Source: an uncultured Pseudoflavonifractor sp. (GTDB lineage Bacteria > Bacillota > Clostridia > Oscillospirales > Oscillospiraceae). Taken from it: DNA of 51,066 bases. Position numbers and translations under genes: made by a program. The stretch lies in contig CANPTT010000015.1 in assembly GCA_947577065.1 (NCBI GenBank), positions 1 to 51,066 on the forward strand. Reading direction: 5' to 3'. The notes under the pieces were generated by a model, which did no database searches, was not told where the DNA came from, and worked only from the letters and a program-made list of their open reading frames with translations. Each line of letters starts with the position of its first letter. Within the stretch, counting starts at the first letter, position 1. Below are positions 15,235 to 24,006 of this stretch, in pieces.

Positions 15235-17679
15235 TCAATCTTTCTCTCCTCTTCCGTGGGGTTTTTCCGCCTTCAGCAGTATCCGGCGGGCCTTTTCAAA
15301 GACGGTAAGAATCGCTCCCATAGTAGGCCAGCAGAGAAGCAGAAACACCCCCAGCACCAGGGTCTGCTGCAGATCCAGAGCAGTCAAGGAAAAAATATCC
15401 TTTAATTCTTTTCCCGTCACACACACCAGCATGGCCGCCGTTACCGAGCTCCACAGGACCCCCCGCTTCCAGTCAAAGGGCTTGCACACCTGCCAGAGGA
15501 CCAGAAGGCCGATAAAGGCTACGCACAGGGCCGACATGGTGGACAGGACCGCAGTGGGAAACCCAAAGGCAAAGGCAAATGCCTGGAGCCCTAAAATGAC
15601 AAACAGATCTGTCAATCCGCCGGGAAACGCCTCCCGCAGCACGTTGCGCATAAAATTCCCGTGGACCCGGCTCTTGTTGGGCTCCAGGGCCAGGAAGAAT
15701 GAGGGGATCCCAATGGTCAGGGCCGAAATGAGAGAGAGCTGAATGGGGACCAGCGGATAGGGCATATCCACAAAGATGGTCAGCAGAGACAGGCAGAAGG
15801 AGAAAATATTTTTGACCAGGTAGAGCGCGGCTGAGCGCTGGATATTATTGATGACCCGCCTTCCCTCCGCCACCACCTCAGGAAGACAGGCAAAGTTGGA
15901 GTCCAGCAGTACAAGCTGCGCCGCGTGACAGGCCGCATCGCTGCCCGAGGCCATAGCGATACCGCAGTCGGCGTCCTTCAAGGCCAGCACATCGTTGACC
16001 CCATCCCCCGTCATGGCCACCGTATGGCCCTGCTTCTGGAGCGCCTTCACCAGCTTCCGCTTCTGCCCCGGGGTCACCCTGCCGAAAACCGTATATTCCT
16101 TGGCTGCCTTGTAGATCTCCTCGTCCGTCTGAAGCTTGGCCGCGTCCACCCACCGGTCGGCGTTTTCCACCCCCGCCTGCCGGGCCACCTCGGCCACCGT
16201 CAGGGGATTGTCCCCCGAAATGACCTTTACCGCTACCCCCTGCCGGGCAAAATAGTCAAAGGTCTCCGGGGCCTCCGGACGGATCCGGTTGGACAGCAAG
16301 GCCAGAGCCATGGGCCGGACCCTTCTGCCGTCCAGGGTACTTTTTCCATCCGGGGTCCCGTCATACTGAGCCAGCAAAAGTACCCGGTATCCTTTGGCCG
16401 AATACGGCTCCACCATTTCCTTTAAATCGGCATACCGCTCCCCCATCACAAATTCCGGGGCCCCCGCCACAAAGGCGCCCTTCCCGGAAAAAACAGCCGC
16501 GGAATACTTATAGGCCGAGGAGAAGGGCACCTTGGAGGCGCAGCTCCAGCTCACCCTTTGGTCAAACCTGGCCTGCATGGCCTTACCCGTCTCGTTGTCT
16601 CCGCCCAGAGCGCCATAGAGGGCGCTTACCGCCTGCTCCACCCGCTCCTGAGGGTATTCCTCCTCATCCAGCAGCACCAGCTCCCGGACTTCCATTCCCG
16701 GCTCGGTGATGGTACCGGTCTTATCCACGCACAGAACGTCCACCCGGGCCAGGGTCTCAATGCAGTTCATATCCTGTGCCAGGGTCTTTTTTCCCGCCAG
16801 CCGGATCATACTCACCGCCAGGGCCACACTGGTCAATAGGTACAGCCCCTCCGGAATCATACCGACGAGAGCCGCCACAGTGGCGGTCACCGCCTGCTTC
16901 AGCCCCAGCTCCAGCACAAAATACTGCTTCCACAACAGGATAGCTCCCATGGGGATAAGGGCAATGCCGATAAAGCGGATCAACTTAGTCAGTGAGGCCA
17001 TCATTTCCGACTGTCCCGCCTTGACTCCCTTCTTAGCCTCCAAGGTGAGCCGGGCGGCGTAGGAATCAGCCCCGACCTGCGTTAGCTGGGCCCGGCAGGA
17101 GCCGGATACAATGAAGGACCCGGAGCGCAGCTTGTCCCCAGGGCCCTTTTCCAGGGGATCGGCCTCACCCGTTATCATTGCCTCATTGACCTGGACCGCA
17201 CCGGAGCGCACCACCCCATCGGCAGAGATCTGATCCCCCGCGGAAAAGACAGCGATATCGTCCCGAACCATATGGTCGGTGGGCACGCTCATCTCCATCC
17301 CCGCCCGGACCACCGTGCCCCGGGACGCGGCCAATAATTTCAACTTATCAACGGTCTTTTTGGAGCGCAGCTCCTGAAAAATGCCAATCCCCGTATTGAT
17401 AACGGCAATAAAAATGAAGGTAGCGTCCTTATAGGAGCCCACGGCAAAAAGCGCGGCGGCCAGCACCAAAAAAATCAGGTTAAAGAAGGTGAATACATTC
17501 TCTTTGACGATCTCCTTTTCTGTGCGGGTGGGACCGCTGACACTGACGTTGGCCCAGCCTCCCCTCTGCCGCTCCAGCACCTGATCTTTGGTCAGGCCCT
17601 CGTCCGGGTCGGCCTCCACCACTGAGACAGGCGCTCTGGTATCCGCCGGTCCGGCCTGAAATTTTTTCATTTGTCTCAC
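15235..17679 (-). CDS. P-type cation-transporting ATPase (CtpE-like)
   Basis: About 814 aa. Motifs in order: TGEADP in the actuator domain, MIPEGLYLLTSVALA in M4, phosphorylation motif DKTGT at Asp319, and TGDGVNDVLALKDAD in the hinge. Ten hydrophobic segments are visible. The MIPEGL/LTSVALA form is that of the CtpE/CaxP-like branch linked to calcium uptake or export, rather than heavy-metal pumps; no Cys-based metal site is present in M4. The GTG at 17679 has AAGGTGA upstream; alternatives are GTG 17688 and ATG 17670. BI-1 is downstream. Confidence 0.9.
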   Translation of the reverse strand: MRQMKKFQAGPADTRAPVSVVEADPDEGLTKDQVLERQRGGWANVSVSGPTRTEKEIVKENVFTFFNLIFLVLAAALFAVGSYKDATFIFIAVINTGIGIFQELRSKKTVDKLKLLAASRGTVVRAGMEMSVPTDHMVRDDIAVFSAGDQISADGVVRSGAVQVNEAMITGEADPLEKGPGDKLRSGSFIVSGSCRAQLTQVGADSYAARLTLEAKKGVKAGQSEMMASLTKLIRFIGIALIPMGAILLWKQYFVLELGLKQAVTATVAALVGMIPEGLYLLTSVALAVSMIRLAGKKTLAQDMNCIETLARVDVLCVDKTGTITEPGMEVRELVLLDEEEYPQERVEQAVSALYGALGGDNETGKAMQARFDQRVSWSCASKVPFSSAYKYSAAVFSGKGAFVAGAPEFVMGERYADLKEMVEPYSAKGYRVLLLAQYDGTPDGKSTLDGRRVRPMALALLSNRIRPEAPETFDYFARQGVAVKVISGDNPLTVAEVARQAGVENADRWVDAAKLQTDEEIYKAAKEYTVFGRVTPGQKRKLVKALQKQGHTVAMTGDGVNDVLALKDADCGIAMASGSDAACHAAQLVLLDSNFACLPEVVAEGRRVINNIQRSAALYLVKNIFSFCLSLLTIFVDMPYPLVPIQLSLISALTIGIPSFFLALEPNKSRVHGNFMRNVLREAFPGGLTDLFVILGLQAFAFAFGFPTAVLSTMSALCVAFIGLLVLWQVCKPFDWKRGVLWSSVTAAMLVCVTGKELKDIFSLTALDLQQTLVLGVFLLLCWPTMGAILTVFEKARRILLKAEKPHGRGEKD

Positions 17680-17739
17680 ATACTTCACCTTCTATCTATC
17701 CTTGTCCTCCGCTATATATGGAGGAAGGAGGTGGTCTCA

Positions 17740-18012
17740 TTGCAAGAGCAGAAAAAGGGTCCAGCCGACTCCATGACCCGCCTTGCCCTCTGCGCCGTGA
17801 TCGCTGCGGCCGCAGTTTACGCCGGGGAGAAGCTGTGCGAGGGAAAGCGCTGGCCTCTGTGGGACAAATACGGACCTTGGATCCTGGAAAACAAGGTCCA
17901 GGCCATCGCCATTTTGGCAGCGGTCCTCTACGGCGCGTCCTTGGCCATCTGGCCCGAGGAAAAGGGGCCCATTGAGAGCACGGCGGCAGAGGGCTTTGAG
18001 CCCTGTCTTTAA
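17740..18012 (+). CDS. Small membrane protein of unknown function
   Basis: 90 aa from a TTG with a perfect AAGGAGG eight nt upstream. A hydrophobic segment at ~14-29 (LALCAVIAAAAVYAGE), a Trp/Lys-rich loop, and a second segment at ~54-70 (AIAILAAVLYGASLAIW) predict a two-pass protein; the last 20 residues are acidic. No family recognised. It is divergent from the P-type ATPase (60 bp between starts) and convergent with glucokinase. Ribosome site and membrane topology make it likely to be real. Confidence 0.65.
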   Translation: MQEQKKGPADSMTRLALCAVIAAAAVYAGEKLCEGKRWPLWDKYGPWILENKVQAIAILAAVLYGASLAIWPEEKGPIESTAAEGFEPCL

Positions 18013-18020
18013 GGCAGCTC

Positions 18021-18965
18021 TCAGCGGTAAACCGGCACCAGCGCCGCCCCCACGATGCCCGCATCGTTGCCCAACTGAGCTGTGCATACCTTGGTCCGGC
18101 GGGTGCTGTCCCGGGTAAATTCTTCCCGGTCCAAAACCGCCCGGACAGGGCCGAGCAGCGCTTCCCCCTGCCGGCTTACCCCGCCGCCCACACACAGCAC
18201 CTCGGGCTGCAAAACGTTGATGAGATTGGCAAGCCCACAGCACAGGTCCTCCACATACTCATCCAGCACGGCCTGCGCCACAGCGTCTCCCCCCTGTGCC
18301 GCGTCAAAGGACGTCTTTCCGTCCACGTCCTCCAGAGTAGGCGCCAGCTTCCAAAGAGCGCTGTCGGGATGGGTCTCCATGGCCTCTCGGGCAGAGCGGA
18401 TGAGCCCTGTGGCGGAGGCGTATGCCTCCCAGCAGCCCTTTCGCCCACAGGTGCATGCTCTGCCGCCGCGGTGGATGACCATGTGCCCCGACTCCATACC
18501 GGCGTAGTTAAAACCGGTGTATAGCTTCCCATCCAGCACCGCCCCGGAGCCCACGCCGGTCCCCAGGGTAACGGCCACCAGGGATCTGTGGCCCATACCC
18601 GCCCCGGCGACAAATTCTCCCAGGGCGGCGGCATTGGCGTCATTCTCCAGCACGGTGGGCAGCCCCAGCCGCTGGGTGACCATATCAGCCAAGGGCACAT
18701 TGTCCAGCCCCAGATTAAAGGCGTGAAGAACCACCCCTCTCTCCGGATCGATGGAGCCGGGGGAGGCCAGCCCCACAGACCGGGCCTCGGAAACCTCCCG
18801 CCCCGCCTTCTTCGCCGCCAGGCGGGCGGCGTCGGCAATGGCGTCAGCAATGGCGCCAGCCCCTCTGGGGCAGGGCACGCTGGCCTTCCCCAGCAGCTTG
18901 CCGCCCTCGTTTACAAGTCCCGCCGCCACGTTGGTGCCGCCCAGATCGATGCCAATATAGTACAT
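18021..18965 (-). CDS. ROK-family glucokinase
   Basis: 314 aa. ATP-binding motif IGIDLGGTNVAAG at the N-terminus, ENDANAAALGE, TLGTGVGSG, and the ROK zinc site in HRGGRACTCGRKGCWEAYAS (CxCGxxGCxE). This is the Gram-positive GlcK type, which phosphorylates free glucose at C6. The ATG at 18965 follows GGGGG with good spacing; an ATG two codons upstream is possible. A non-PTS glucose kinase fits a genome whose PTS here looks dedicated to N-acetylglucosamine. Confidence 0.9.
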   Translation of the reverse strand: MYYIGIDLGGTNVAAGLVNEGGKLLGKASVPCPRGAGAIADAIADAARLAAKKAGREVSEARSVGLASPGSIDPERGVVLHAFNLGLDNVPLADMVTQRLGLPTVLENDANAAALGEFVAGAGMGHRSLVAVTLGTGVGSGAVLDGKLYTGFNYAGMESGHMVIHRGGRACTCGRKGCWEAYASATGLIRSAREAMETHPDSALWKLAPTLEDVDGKTSFDAAQGGDAVAQAVLDEYVEDLCCGLANLINVLQPEVLCVGGGVSRQGEALLGPVRAVLDREEFTRDSTRRTKVCTAQLGNDAGIVGAALVPVYR

Positions 18966-19010
18966 AGCCATACCCCCCGGCAAAATTCTTTATCTCCCAT
19001 TATAGAACAG

Positions 19011-19047
19011 ATCCGTCCTTCTGTGTAGATGGAAGGACGGATTTTTT
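19011..19047 (+). terminator. Hairpin with T-run between glucokinase and PPTase genes
   Basis: Stem ATCCGTCCTTC (19011-19021) with GAAGGACGGAT (19032-19042) and TTTTT after it on the plus strand. Neighbouring genes run leftward, so its role is unclear; it may block antisense transcription. Confidence 0.6.
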
Positions 19048-19055
19048 GCGCAATT

Positions 19056-19550
19056 TCATAAAATCTTAAGACAGACCGCTCCCCTCCAGTCCTCCCCCGA
19101 CAGGGCGACAAAGGAAAATCCCTCCCAGTCCGCTCTGCCCCCCGGCTCCAAAAGTGGCACGGAGATCTGGCGGACAGGCCCGCGAAAGATACCTTCCCCG
19201 GTACATTTTACCCGGGCCTCCTTCAATGTCCACAGGGTATAAAAATCCCCCCACCCGCTTCCCCGGGCCTGAAACCAATTATATTCCCGGTCATCCATGA
19301 CATACCGCGCCAAGCCCTTGCTCCTGGGCCGTACCCGCTCAATATCAGCTCCCACAGGAGCCCCGCCCAGGACGCAAAGGGAACGCCCTCCCGAATGGCT
19401 GAGGCTGAAATGGAGCCCGGGGTGATCTGAAAACCCGGGCTTTCCCTCCGCAGTACGAGTGATCGTGGGCAGGAGAAAGATCCCCTCCGTCTCCCGGAGG
19501 AGCACAGCCAACAGAGCATACGCATCCCCCTCGCCCAATTTCCATACCAT
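19056..19550 (-). CDS. 4'-phosphopantetheinyl transferase (Sfp type)
   Basis: 164 aa. Conserved blocks: GKPGF, FSLSHSGG, VGADIERVRP (Mg-binding Asp/Glu) and FYTLWTLKEARVKCTGEGI (WxxKEA). It moves the phosphopantetheine arm of CoA onto acyl or peptidyl carrier proteins. The ATG at 19550 has GGGGGAG eight nt upstream; the earlier ATG at 19574 lacks a ribosome site. No carrier-protein gene is visible in the window, so its target is elsewhere. Confidence 0.9.
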   Translation of the reverse strand: MVWKLGEGDAYALLAVLLRETEGIFLLPTITRTAEGKPGFSDHPGLHFSLSHSGGRSLCVLGGAPVGADIERVRPRSKGLARYVMDDREYNWFQARGSGWGDFYTLWTLKEARVKCTGEGIFRGPVRQISVPLLEPGGRADWEGFSFVALSGEDWRGAVCLKIL

Positions 19551-19659
19551 ACCCTCGTCTCCCCCTTTTTCCATATTTTATCATTTTTGCTCTTTCCTCT
19601 GCAAGACTTTTCAGGTAAAATAGAAAATCAGGTCGGCACGGTTTGCCCACAGCTCCACA

Positions 19660-19714
19660 TTAAGCGAATCTTAAACATTTCCCCCGTAGGACCTTAAAAA
19701 AGGGGATATATACT
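19660..19714 (+). promoter_or_regulatory. Putative activator repeats and -10 ahead of the two-component operon
   Basis: TTAAG at 19660 and TTAAA at 19671 are 11 bp apart (one helical turn), with a further TTAAA at 19694. TATACT at 19709-19714 could be a -10, with no good -35. Tandem repeats with 11-bp phasing are typical OmpR/PhoB-class sites, so autoactivation by the regulator is possible. Confidence 0.4.
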
Positions 19715-19736
19715 TTTCAAGCATGAGGTGATCGCC

Positions 19737-20441
19737 ATGTATAACATTTTGATCTGCGACGATGACAGGGATATCGTCTCCGCCCTGGACATCTATCTCA
19801 CCAGCGAGGGCTACCACACCATCGCCGCCTACGACGGCCGGCAGGCCCTGAAGGCGGTGGAGGAGAACGAGATCCATCTCATCCTCATGGACGTGATGAT
19901 GCCCAACCTGGACGGTATCCGGGCCACCGCCAAGCTGCGGGAGGAGTGCAACGTGCCCATCATCCTCCTCACCGCCAAATCAGAGGACGCGGATAAGGTG
20001 CTGGGACTGAACATCGGGGCGGACGACTATGTGACCAAGCCCTTCAACCCCATGGAGGTCATGGCCCGGGTGAAAAGCCAGCTGCGCCGTTACACCCTGC
20101 TGGGGGGTAAGGAGGGCACCGCGGGTGGCATTGGCGACGGACTTCTGAAAAACGGCGGTATCGCCATGGACGACGCCGCCAAGACCGTCACCGTGGACGG
20201 GGAGCCGGCAAGCCTGACCCCCATTGAGTTCAACATCCTCCGCCTCCTTCTGCAGCATCCGGGGCAGGTGTTCTCCACCGCCCAGATCTATGAGCAGGTG
20301 TGGAACGACCCGGCCTACGGCTCGGAGAACACGGTGGCGGTCCACATCCGCCACCTGCGGGAGAAGATCGAGATCGACCCAGCCAATCCCAGGTACATCA
20401 AGGTGGTTTGGGGGCTGGGATATAAGATGGAGAAGGTGTGA
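19737..20441 (+). CDS. OmpR-family response regulator
   Basis: 234 aa. The receiver domain has the acidic pocket Asp8-Asp10, phospho-acceptor Asp52 (LILMDVMMPN) and TKPF lysine. The C-terminal winged helix shows LTPIEFNILRLLLQHPGQVFS and the DPANPRYIKVVWGLGYKM ending. A Gly-rich linker of ~20 residues joins the domains. GAGGTGA gives the ATG at 19737. The partner kinase starts 2 bp after the stop. Closest in style to VanR-like regulators of Clostridia. Confidence 0.95.
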   Translation: MYNILICDDDRDIVSALDIYLTSEGYHTIAAYDGRQALKAVEENEIHLILMDVMMPNLDGIRATAKLREECNVPIILLTAKSEDADKVLGLNIGADDYVTKPFNPMEVMARVKSQLRRYTLLGGKEGTAGGIGDGLLKNGGIAMDDAAKTVTVDGEPASLTPIEFNILRLLLQHPGQVFSTAQIYEQVWNDPAYGSENTVAVHIRHLREKIEIDPANPRYIKVVWGLGYKMEKV

Positions 20442-20443
20442 CC

Positions 20444-22486
20444 ATGAAACAGGATTTTCGCTCCTACGCCCTGGTAAAGGCCGCCGCCCTGCTGCTCACC
20501 GTGGCCTGCGCCGTGGGGGCCACTTTCGGGTGCCTTTACTGCGGGCTATACTGGGACAGTTTTTTTGAGGGCGGCGACTACACCTACTCCTTGGCCTGGA
20601 ACCAGGCCATGAACGCGCGGTACAGCCACCTGATGGAGATTTTGGACGACTATGACTCCAAGCGGCGGGGCCAGGCCCTGGGCTACCTGGAGGAGCAGTA
20701 TTACCAGGAGTGGCTGGACGCCTTCAGCCCTGCCAAGACCAATTTTCGTTATATCATCCGGGACAACGCCACCGGGGAGATCCTCCTCAGCTCCTCCGGT
20801 GAGGACAGCCTGGAGCACGTCCCCTACGAGGATCTTTACCGAAATGTGCGTACTATGACCCCCTCCCGGATCTACTACAACTACCGGGAATATGACGAGG
20901 AGCAGAACTTTACCATCTTTTTCAGTGACAACGGCACCGTGCTGGCCCAGGTTCCCGGCAACGAGACATATCTCTATCAGGATGGAGAGACCTTCCAGTA
21001 CGCGCTGGAGTACGGCATAGACGAGCGCTACGCCGCCCCAGACGAATTCCGGGAGCTGAAAAACACCCTGGTCAAGGGGGACATCCGGTTCCTCTACGCC
21101 ACCGCCGCCCTGGCTCTGATCTCCCTGGCCGGCACCGTCCTGCTGCTGTGCTGCGCTGGACGGCGGAGAGGGGCGGAGACCTTCGTGCTCAACTGGACAG
21201 ACAGGATCCCCTACGACCTGTACCTGTTCTTGATGGGTTGGGGGGCGGTACTGTGCTTTGCCCTGGGGGGCAACGCCATGTCGGAAGGGTATCTCTACCA
21301 CTATAATGACCCCTCCTTCTACGCCATGATGGGGGTGGCCGTGGTCGCCCTGACCGGGGGCTTTGCCCTGAGCGAGGCCGGACTTATGTCAACCGCCACC
21401 CGGATCAAGGCCCACACTCTTTTCCGCAACACCATCGTTTGGAAATGCCTGTGTTGGATCGGCCGGGGCTTCCGGGGCCTGGGCCGGTGGTGGCGGGCCA
21501 CCTTTGGCAACTGGAACATGACCCAGCGGGTCATCCTGCTGTTTCTCTGCTATCTCATCGGCACTGTTCTTACCAGTCTCACCGTGGTCCTGATCCCCGT
21601 CTACCAGGGGGCGGTCCTCTTCTGTATCTGCCGCTGGGTGGAGGAGTGGCGGAAGATCCGCCAGGGCACCCAGGCCATTGTGGGAGGGGCTCCCGAAACC
21701 GTCATCGACGCCGCCAAAATGGGCCGGTTCCCCGACCTTCTGGAGCATGCCGGGCAGCTCAACGACCTGGGAAGCGCCATCAACACCGCCGTGGACGAGC
21801 GGCTGAAGTCGGAGCGGATGAAGGCTGAACTTATTACCAATGTCTCCCATGACCTGAAGACTCCCCTCACCTCCATCATCAACTATGTGGACCTTCTCAA
21901 AAAGGAGGACATCCAGGGGGAGAAAGCCCGGGAGTATATCGAGGTGCTGGACCGGAAGAGCCAGCGGCTCAAGAAGCTCACCGAGGATCTGGTGGAGGCC
22001 AGCAAGGCCTCCACGGGGACCCTGACAGTGAACCCGGAGCGGCTGGGGGTGACCCAGCTGGTGACCCAGGCTCTGGGGGAGTACAGCGAGAAGCTCTCCG
22101 CCGCGGGGTTGACGGTGGTCTCCACCCTCACCGAGGAGGAGGTCTATGTCCAGGCCGACGGGCGGCACTTCTGGCGTATCCTGGACAATCTCATGGGCAA
22201 CTGCGTCAAGTACGCCATGCCGGGGACACGGATCTATCTGGACCTGGTGGCCTGGGACGGGTATGTGACCCTTTCCCTGAAAAACATCTCCGCCGGGCAG
22301 CTCAATATCCCCGCTGAGCAGCTTATGGAGCGGTTTGTCCGGGGGGACGAGAGCCGCACCACCGAGGGGTCCGGCCTGGGCCTCTCCATCGCCAGGAGTC
22401 TCACCGAGCTCCAGGGGGGCCTGTTCCGCCTGGAGGTGGACGGGGATCTGTTCAAGGCGGTGGTGTCCTTCCCCCAGGTGAGGTAA
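20444..22486 (+). CDS. Sensor histidine kinase with multi-pass membrane region
   Basis: 680 aa. One N-terminal membrane segment, an extracytoplasmic domain of ~170 residues (rich in Tyr, Asp and Glu), then a block of about five hydrophobic segments (~205-400), unusual for a simple two-TM kinase. HisKA follows with His469 in NVSHDLKTPLTSI, then the ATPase domain: N-box LDNLMGNCVKYA, F-box ERFVRGDESR, G2 box GSGLGLSIA. The usual G1 DxGxG is replaced by KNISAGQLNI, as in many VanS-like Clostridial kinases. Signal unknown. Confidence 0.93.
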   Translation: MKQDFRSYALVKAAALLLTVACAVGATFGCLYCGLYWDSFFEGGDYTYSLAWNQAMNARYSHLMEILDDYDSKRRGQALGYLEEQYYQEWLDAFSPAKTNFRYIIRDNATGEILLSSSGEDSLEHVPYEDLYRNVRTMTPSRIYYNYREYDEEQNFTIFFSDNGTVLAQVPGNETYLYQDGETFQYALEYGIDERYAAPDEFRELKNTLVKGDIRFLYATAALALISLAGTVLLLCCAGRRRGAETFVLNWTDRIPYDLYLFLMGWGAVLCFALGGNAMSEGYLYHYNDPSFYAMMGVAVVALTGGFALSEAGLMSTATRIKAHTLFRNTIVWKCLCWIGRGFRGLGRWWRATFGNWNMTQRVILLFLCYLIGTVLTSLTVVLIPVYQGAVLFCICRWVEEWRKIRQGTQAIVGGAPETVIDAAKMGRFPDLLEHAGQLNDLGSAINTAVDERLKSERMKAELITNVSHDLKTPLTSIINYVDLLKKEDIQGEKAREYIEVLDRKSQRLKKLTEDLVEASKASTGTLTVNPERLGVTQLVTQALGEYSEKLSAAGLTVVSTLTEEEVYVQADGRHFWRILDNLMGNCVKYAMPGTRIYLDLVAWDGYVTLSLKNISAGQLNIPAEQLMERFVRGDESRTTEGSGLGLSIARSLTELQGGLFRLEVDGDLFKAVVSFPQVR

Positions 22487-22523
22487 AAAAGACTCCCCCA
22501 GGCGGGATATCGGGATATAATAC

Positions 22524-22556
22524 GGAGGGACGGAGTTTATCCGTCCCTCCTCTCTT
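22524..22556 (+). terminator. Terminator of the two-component operon
   Basis: 11-bp perfect stem (22524-22534 with 22540-22550) followed by TCTCTTTTTT. Confidence 0.92.
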
Positions 22557-22611
22557 TTTTGGCCATTGTGTATCTTACCCCTCCCCAAAATACCTCTCAG
22601 GGGTACAGCCC

Positions 22612-22640
22612 TTGCGGAATAGGGCGCGATCTGGTATGCT
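22612..22640 (+). promoter_or_regulatory. Promoter of the decayed small gene
   Basis: TTGCGG (22612-22617), 17-bp spacer, TATGCT (22635-22640), then GGGAGGTGA and a GTG start at 22664. Confidence 0.5.
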
Positions 22641-22663
22641 GACCACATCAGGGAGGTGAGGCT

Positions 22664-22935
22664 GTGAAAATCACAGTGGAGCATTGGGATTCCCAGGAAA
22701 ATGAGGTGATCCTCCGCTGCCGGGACTGGGAGGGTTCCGCTCTCCCCCGGCGTACCACCCTGTGGGCGCTGGTTTGCAACCTGGGTTTTCTGGGCTGCTC
22801 CGTGGCCTTCGGCTGGTTCCGGGGCCTCCCCCTGTGGGGCGGGCACTGCTGATCCTGTTTCTGGAGGCCGGGATCGCCGCCGTGTGGCCCTGAAGCAGGA
22901 CTCCAAATGGCTCAATGATAAACTGCGACAGTATC
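22664..22935 (+). pseudogene. Remnant of a regulator/membrane protein locus (possibly LytTR-DUF3021)
   Basis: A GTG with an excellent ribosome site opens a 62-codon frame: 25 residues like the N-terminus of Clostridial LytTR regulators (MKITVEHWDSQENEVILRC), then a membrane-like segment, stop at 22852. Coding-like sequence continues in a second frame (ALLILFLEAGIAAVW) and then a third (LKQDSKWLNDKLRQYQ). The last pieces resemble the C-terminus of DUF3021 membrane proteins, which are commonly encoded after LytTR genes. I infer an internal deletion fusing the two genes, plus two frameshifts. An alternative is an intact, unrelated 62-residue protein. Confidence 0.45.
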
Positions 22936-22988
22936 AAGGAGCAGTGAGCTCCATATCCCCGGTCCTTCCCCGTCACAGCCGGAGCACA

Positions 22989-23023
22989 AAAAAGGTCAAA
23001 GCGCCAAGCGCTTTGACCTTTTT
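22989..23023. terminator. Bidirectional terminator at the 3' end of degV
   Basis: 16-bp perfect stem (22989-23004 with 23008-23023, loop CAA) including A and T runs on either side. Confidence 0.92.
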
Positions 23024-23024
23024 C

Positions 23025-23894
23025 TTAGTCCAGGATCTGGATCGCCGCTCCCAGAACCCCCTTACCGATGTAGACGCTGAGGGTCCCGTCGATGTGGGAA
23101 TCCCATATGTGCCGGCAGCCGGGGATGGCCGCCATCAGGTCCTTTTTGAGCTGCTCCATCTCCTCCTGGGCGCCGCCGTTGGCCACCAGCAGGTTGAAGT
23201 CCTTATGGTCCCCCACGTGCTCCTTCACCAGCTCGATGAGCTTGCCCTGGACCTGCTTCCGGCCCCGGACCTTGGCCACGTTCACCAGCTGTCCGTCCTC
23301 GGCAAAGGTAAGGATTGGCTTGATGTTCAGCACCGTTCCCGCCAGGGCGGTGACCTTGCCGATGCGCCCCCCCTTCTGAAGGTATTCCAGGGTATCCACC
23401 GAGAAGAAGGCATGGGAATTTCGCAGCAGATGCTCCACCCGCCGGCCCACCAGCTCCTCCCACCTCATGCCCTTCTGAATATCCTCCCAGAGCTGGAGGA
23501 CAACGCCGCCAATGGGAATTGCGCCGCTGTAGGTCTCAAAAACCGCCGACTCCAGGTCCTTTCGTTCCCCGCAGGCCAGACGGAACATATTGTGGGTCCC
23601 CGACAGCCCGGAGGACAGGGGCAGAACGATGACCCTCTCATAGCCGTCCCGCTTGATATTCTCCAGCGTCCGGTCTACCCGCATCATATCGGGCAGAGAG
23701 GTCTTGGGCAGCTCCCCCTTCTCCAGGCGCTTATAAATATCCTTGGCGAAAATATCCTCTCCGTCATTATAATCCTTGTCCTTACAGGCAATGCGCAGGG
23801 GAACCACGTAGACGGGCAGCCCCTTTCGGTGCCGGGGCTCCATCTCCGCGCAGGAGTCCACCAAAAACGCGATCTTTTCCGGATTGATACTCAA
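23025..23894 (-). CDS. DegV family protein (FakB-like fatty acid carrier)
   Basis: 289 aa from a TTG with GGGGGAG six nt upstream. DegV hallmarks: FLVDSCAEM near the start, KTSLPD, VLPLSSGLSGTHNMF, DTLEYLQKGGRIG, and a C-terminal region that closes the lipid tunnel. Known DegV/FakB proteins present exogenous fatty acids to the kinase FakA for incorporation into phospholipid. No fakA is visible here. It shares a 37-bp operator with the divergent tetR gene, so I infer control by that repressor, perhaps by acyl ligands. Confidence 0.92.
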   Translation of the reverse strand: MSINPEKIAFLVDSCAEMEPRHRKGLPVYVVPLRIACKDKDYNDGEDIFAKDIYKRLEKGELPKTSLPDMMRVDRTLENIKRDGYERVIVLPLSSGLSGTHNMFRLACGERKDLESAVFETYSGAIPIGGVVLQLWEDIQKGMRWEELVGRRVEHLLRNSHAFFSVDTLEYLQKGGRIGKVTALAGTVLNIKPILTFAEDGQLVNVAKVRGRKQVQGKLIELVKEHVGDHKDFNLLVANGGAQEEMEQLKKDLMAAIPGCRHIWDSHIDGTLSVYIGKGVLGAAIQILD

Positions 23895-23911
23895 GAATAC
23901 TCCCCCATCTG

Positions 23912-23993
23912 TTGACAGGCTCCCGCCCATCTCGTATAATAGTGACATAACAACGTTATGTCACTATTATACCATGAGTTTTCTCGCTGTCAA
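23912..23993. promoter_or_regulatory. Face-to-face degV/tetR promoters sharing one 37-bp operator
   Basis: Plus strand: TTGACA 23912-23917, 17 bp, TATAAT 23935-23940 (tetR). Minus strand: TTGACA 23993-23988, 16 bp, TATAAT 23971-23966 (degV). The stretch 23935-23971 is a perfect inverted repeat, arm TATAATAGTGACATAAC, centre AAC, so both -10 boxes form the ends of the same palindrome. One bound dimer pair would shut both promoters. Confidence 0.92.
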
Positions 23994-24006
23994 GGAGGGG
24001 TCGGAC

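Noticed and set aside
22664-22852. Reading the TGA at 22850-22852 as selenocysteine to extend the small frame
   Set aside because: No SECIS-like hairpin right after the codon and the downstream frame has no family match; frame changes explain the region better.
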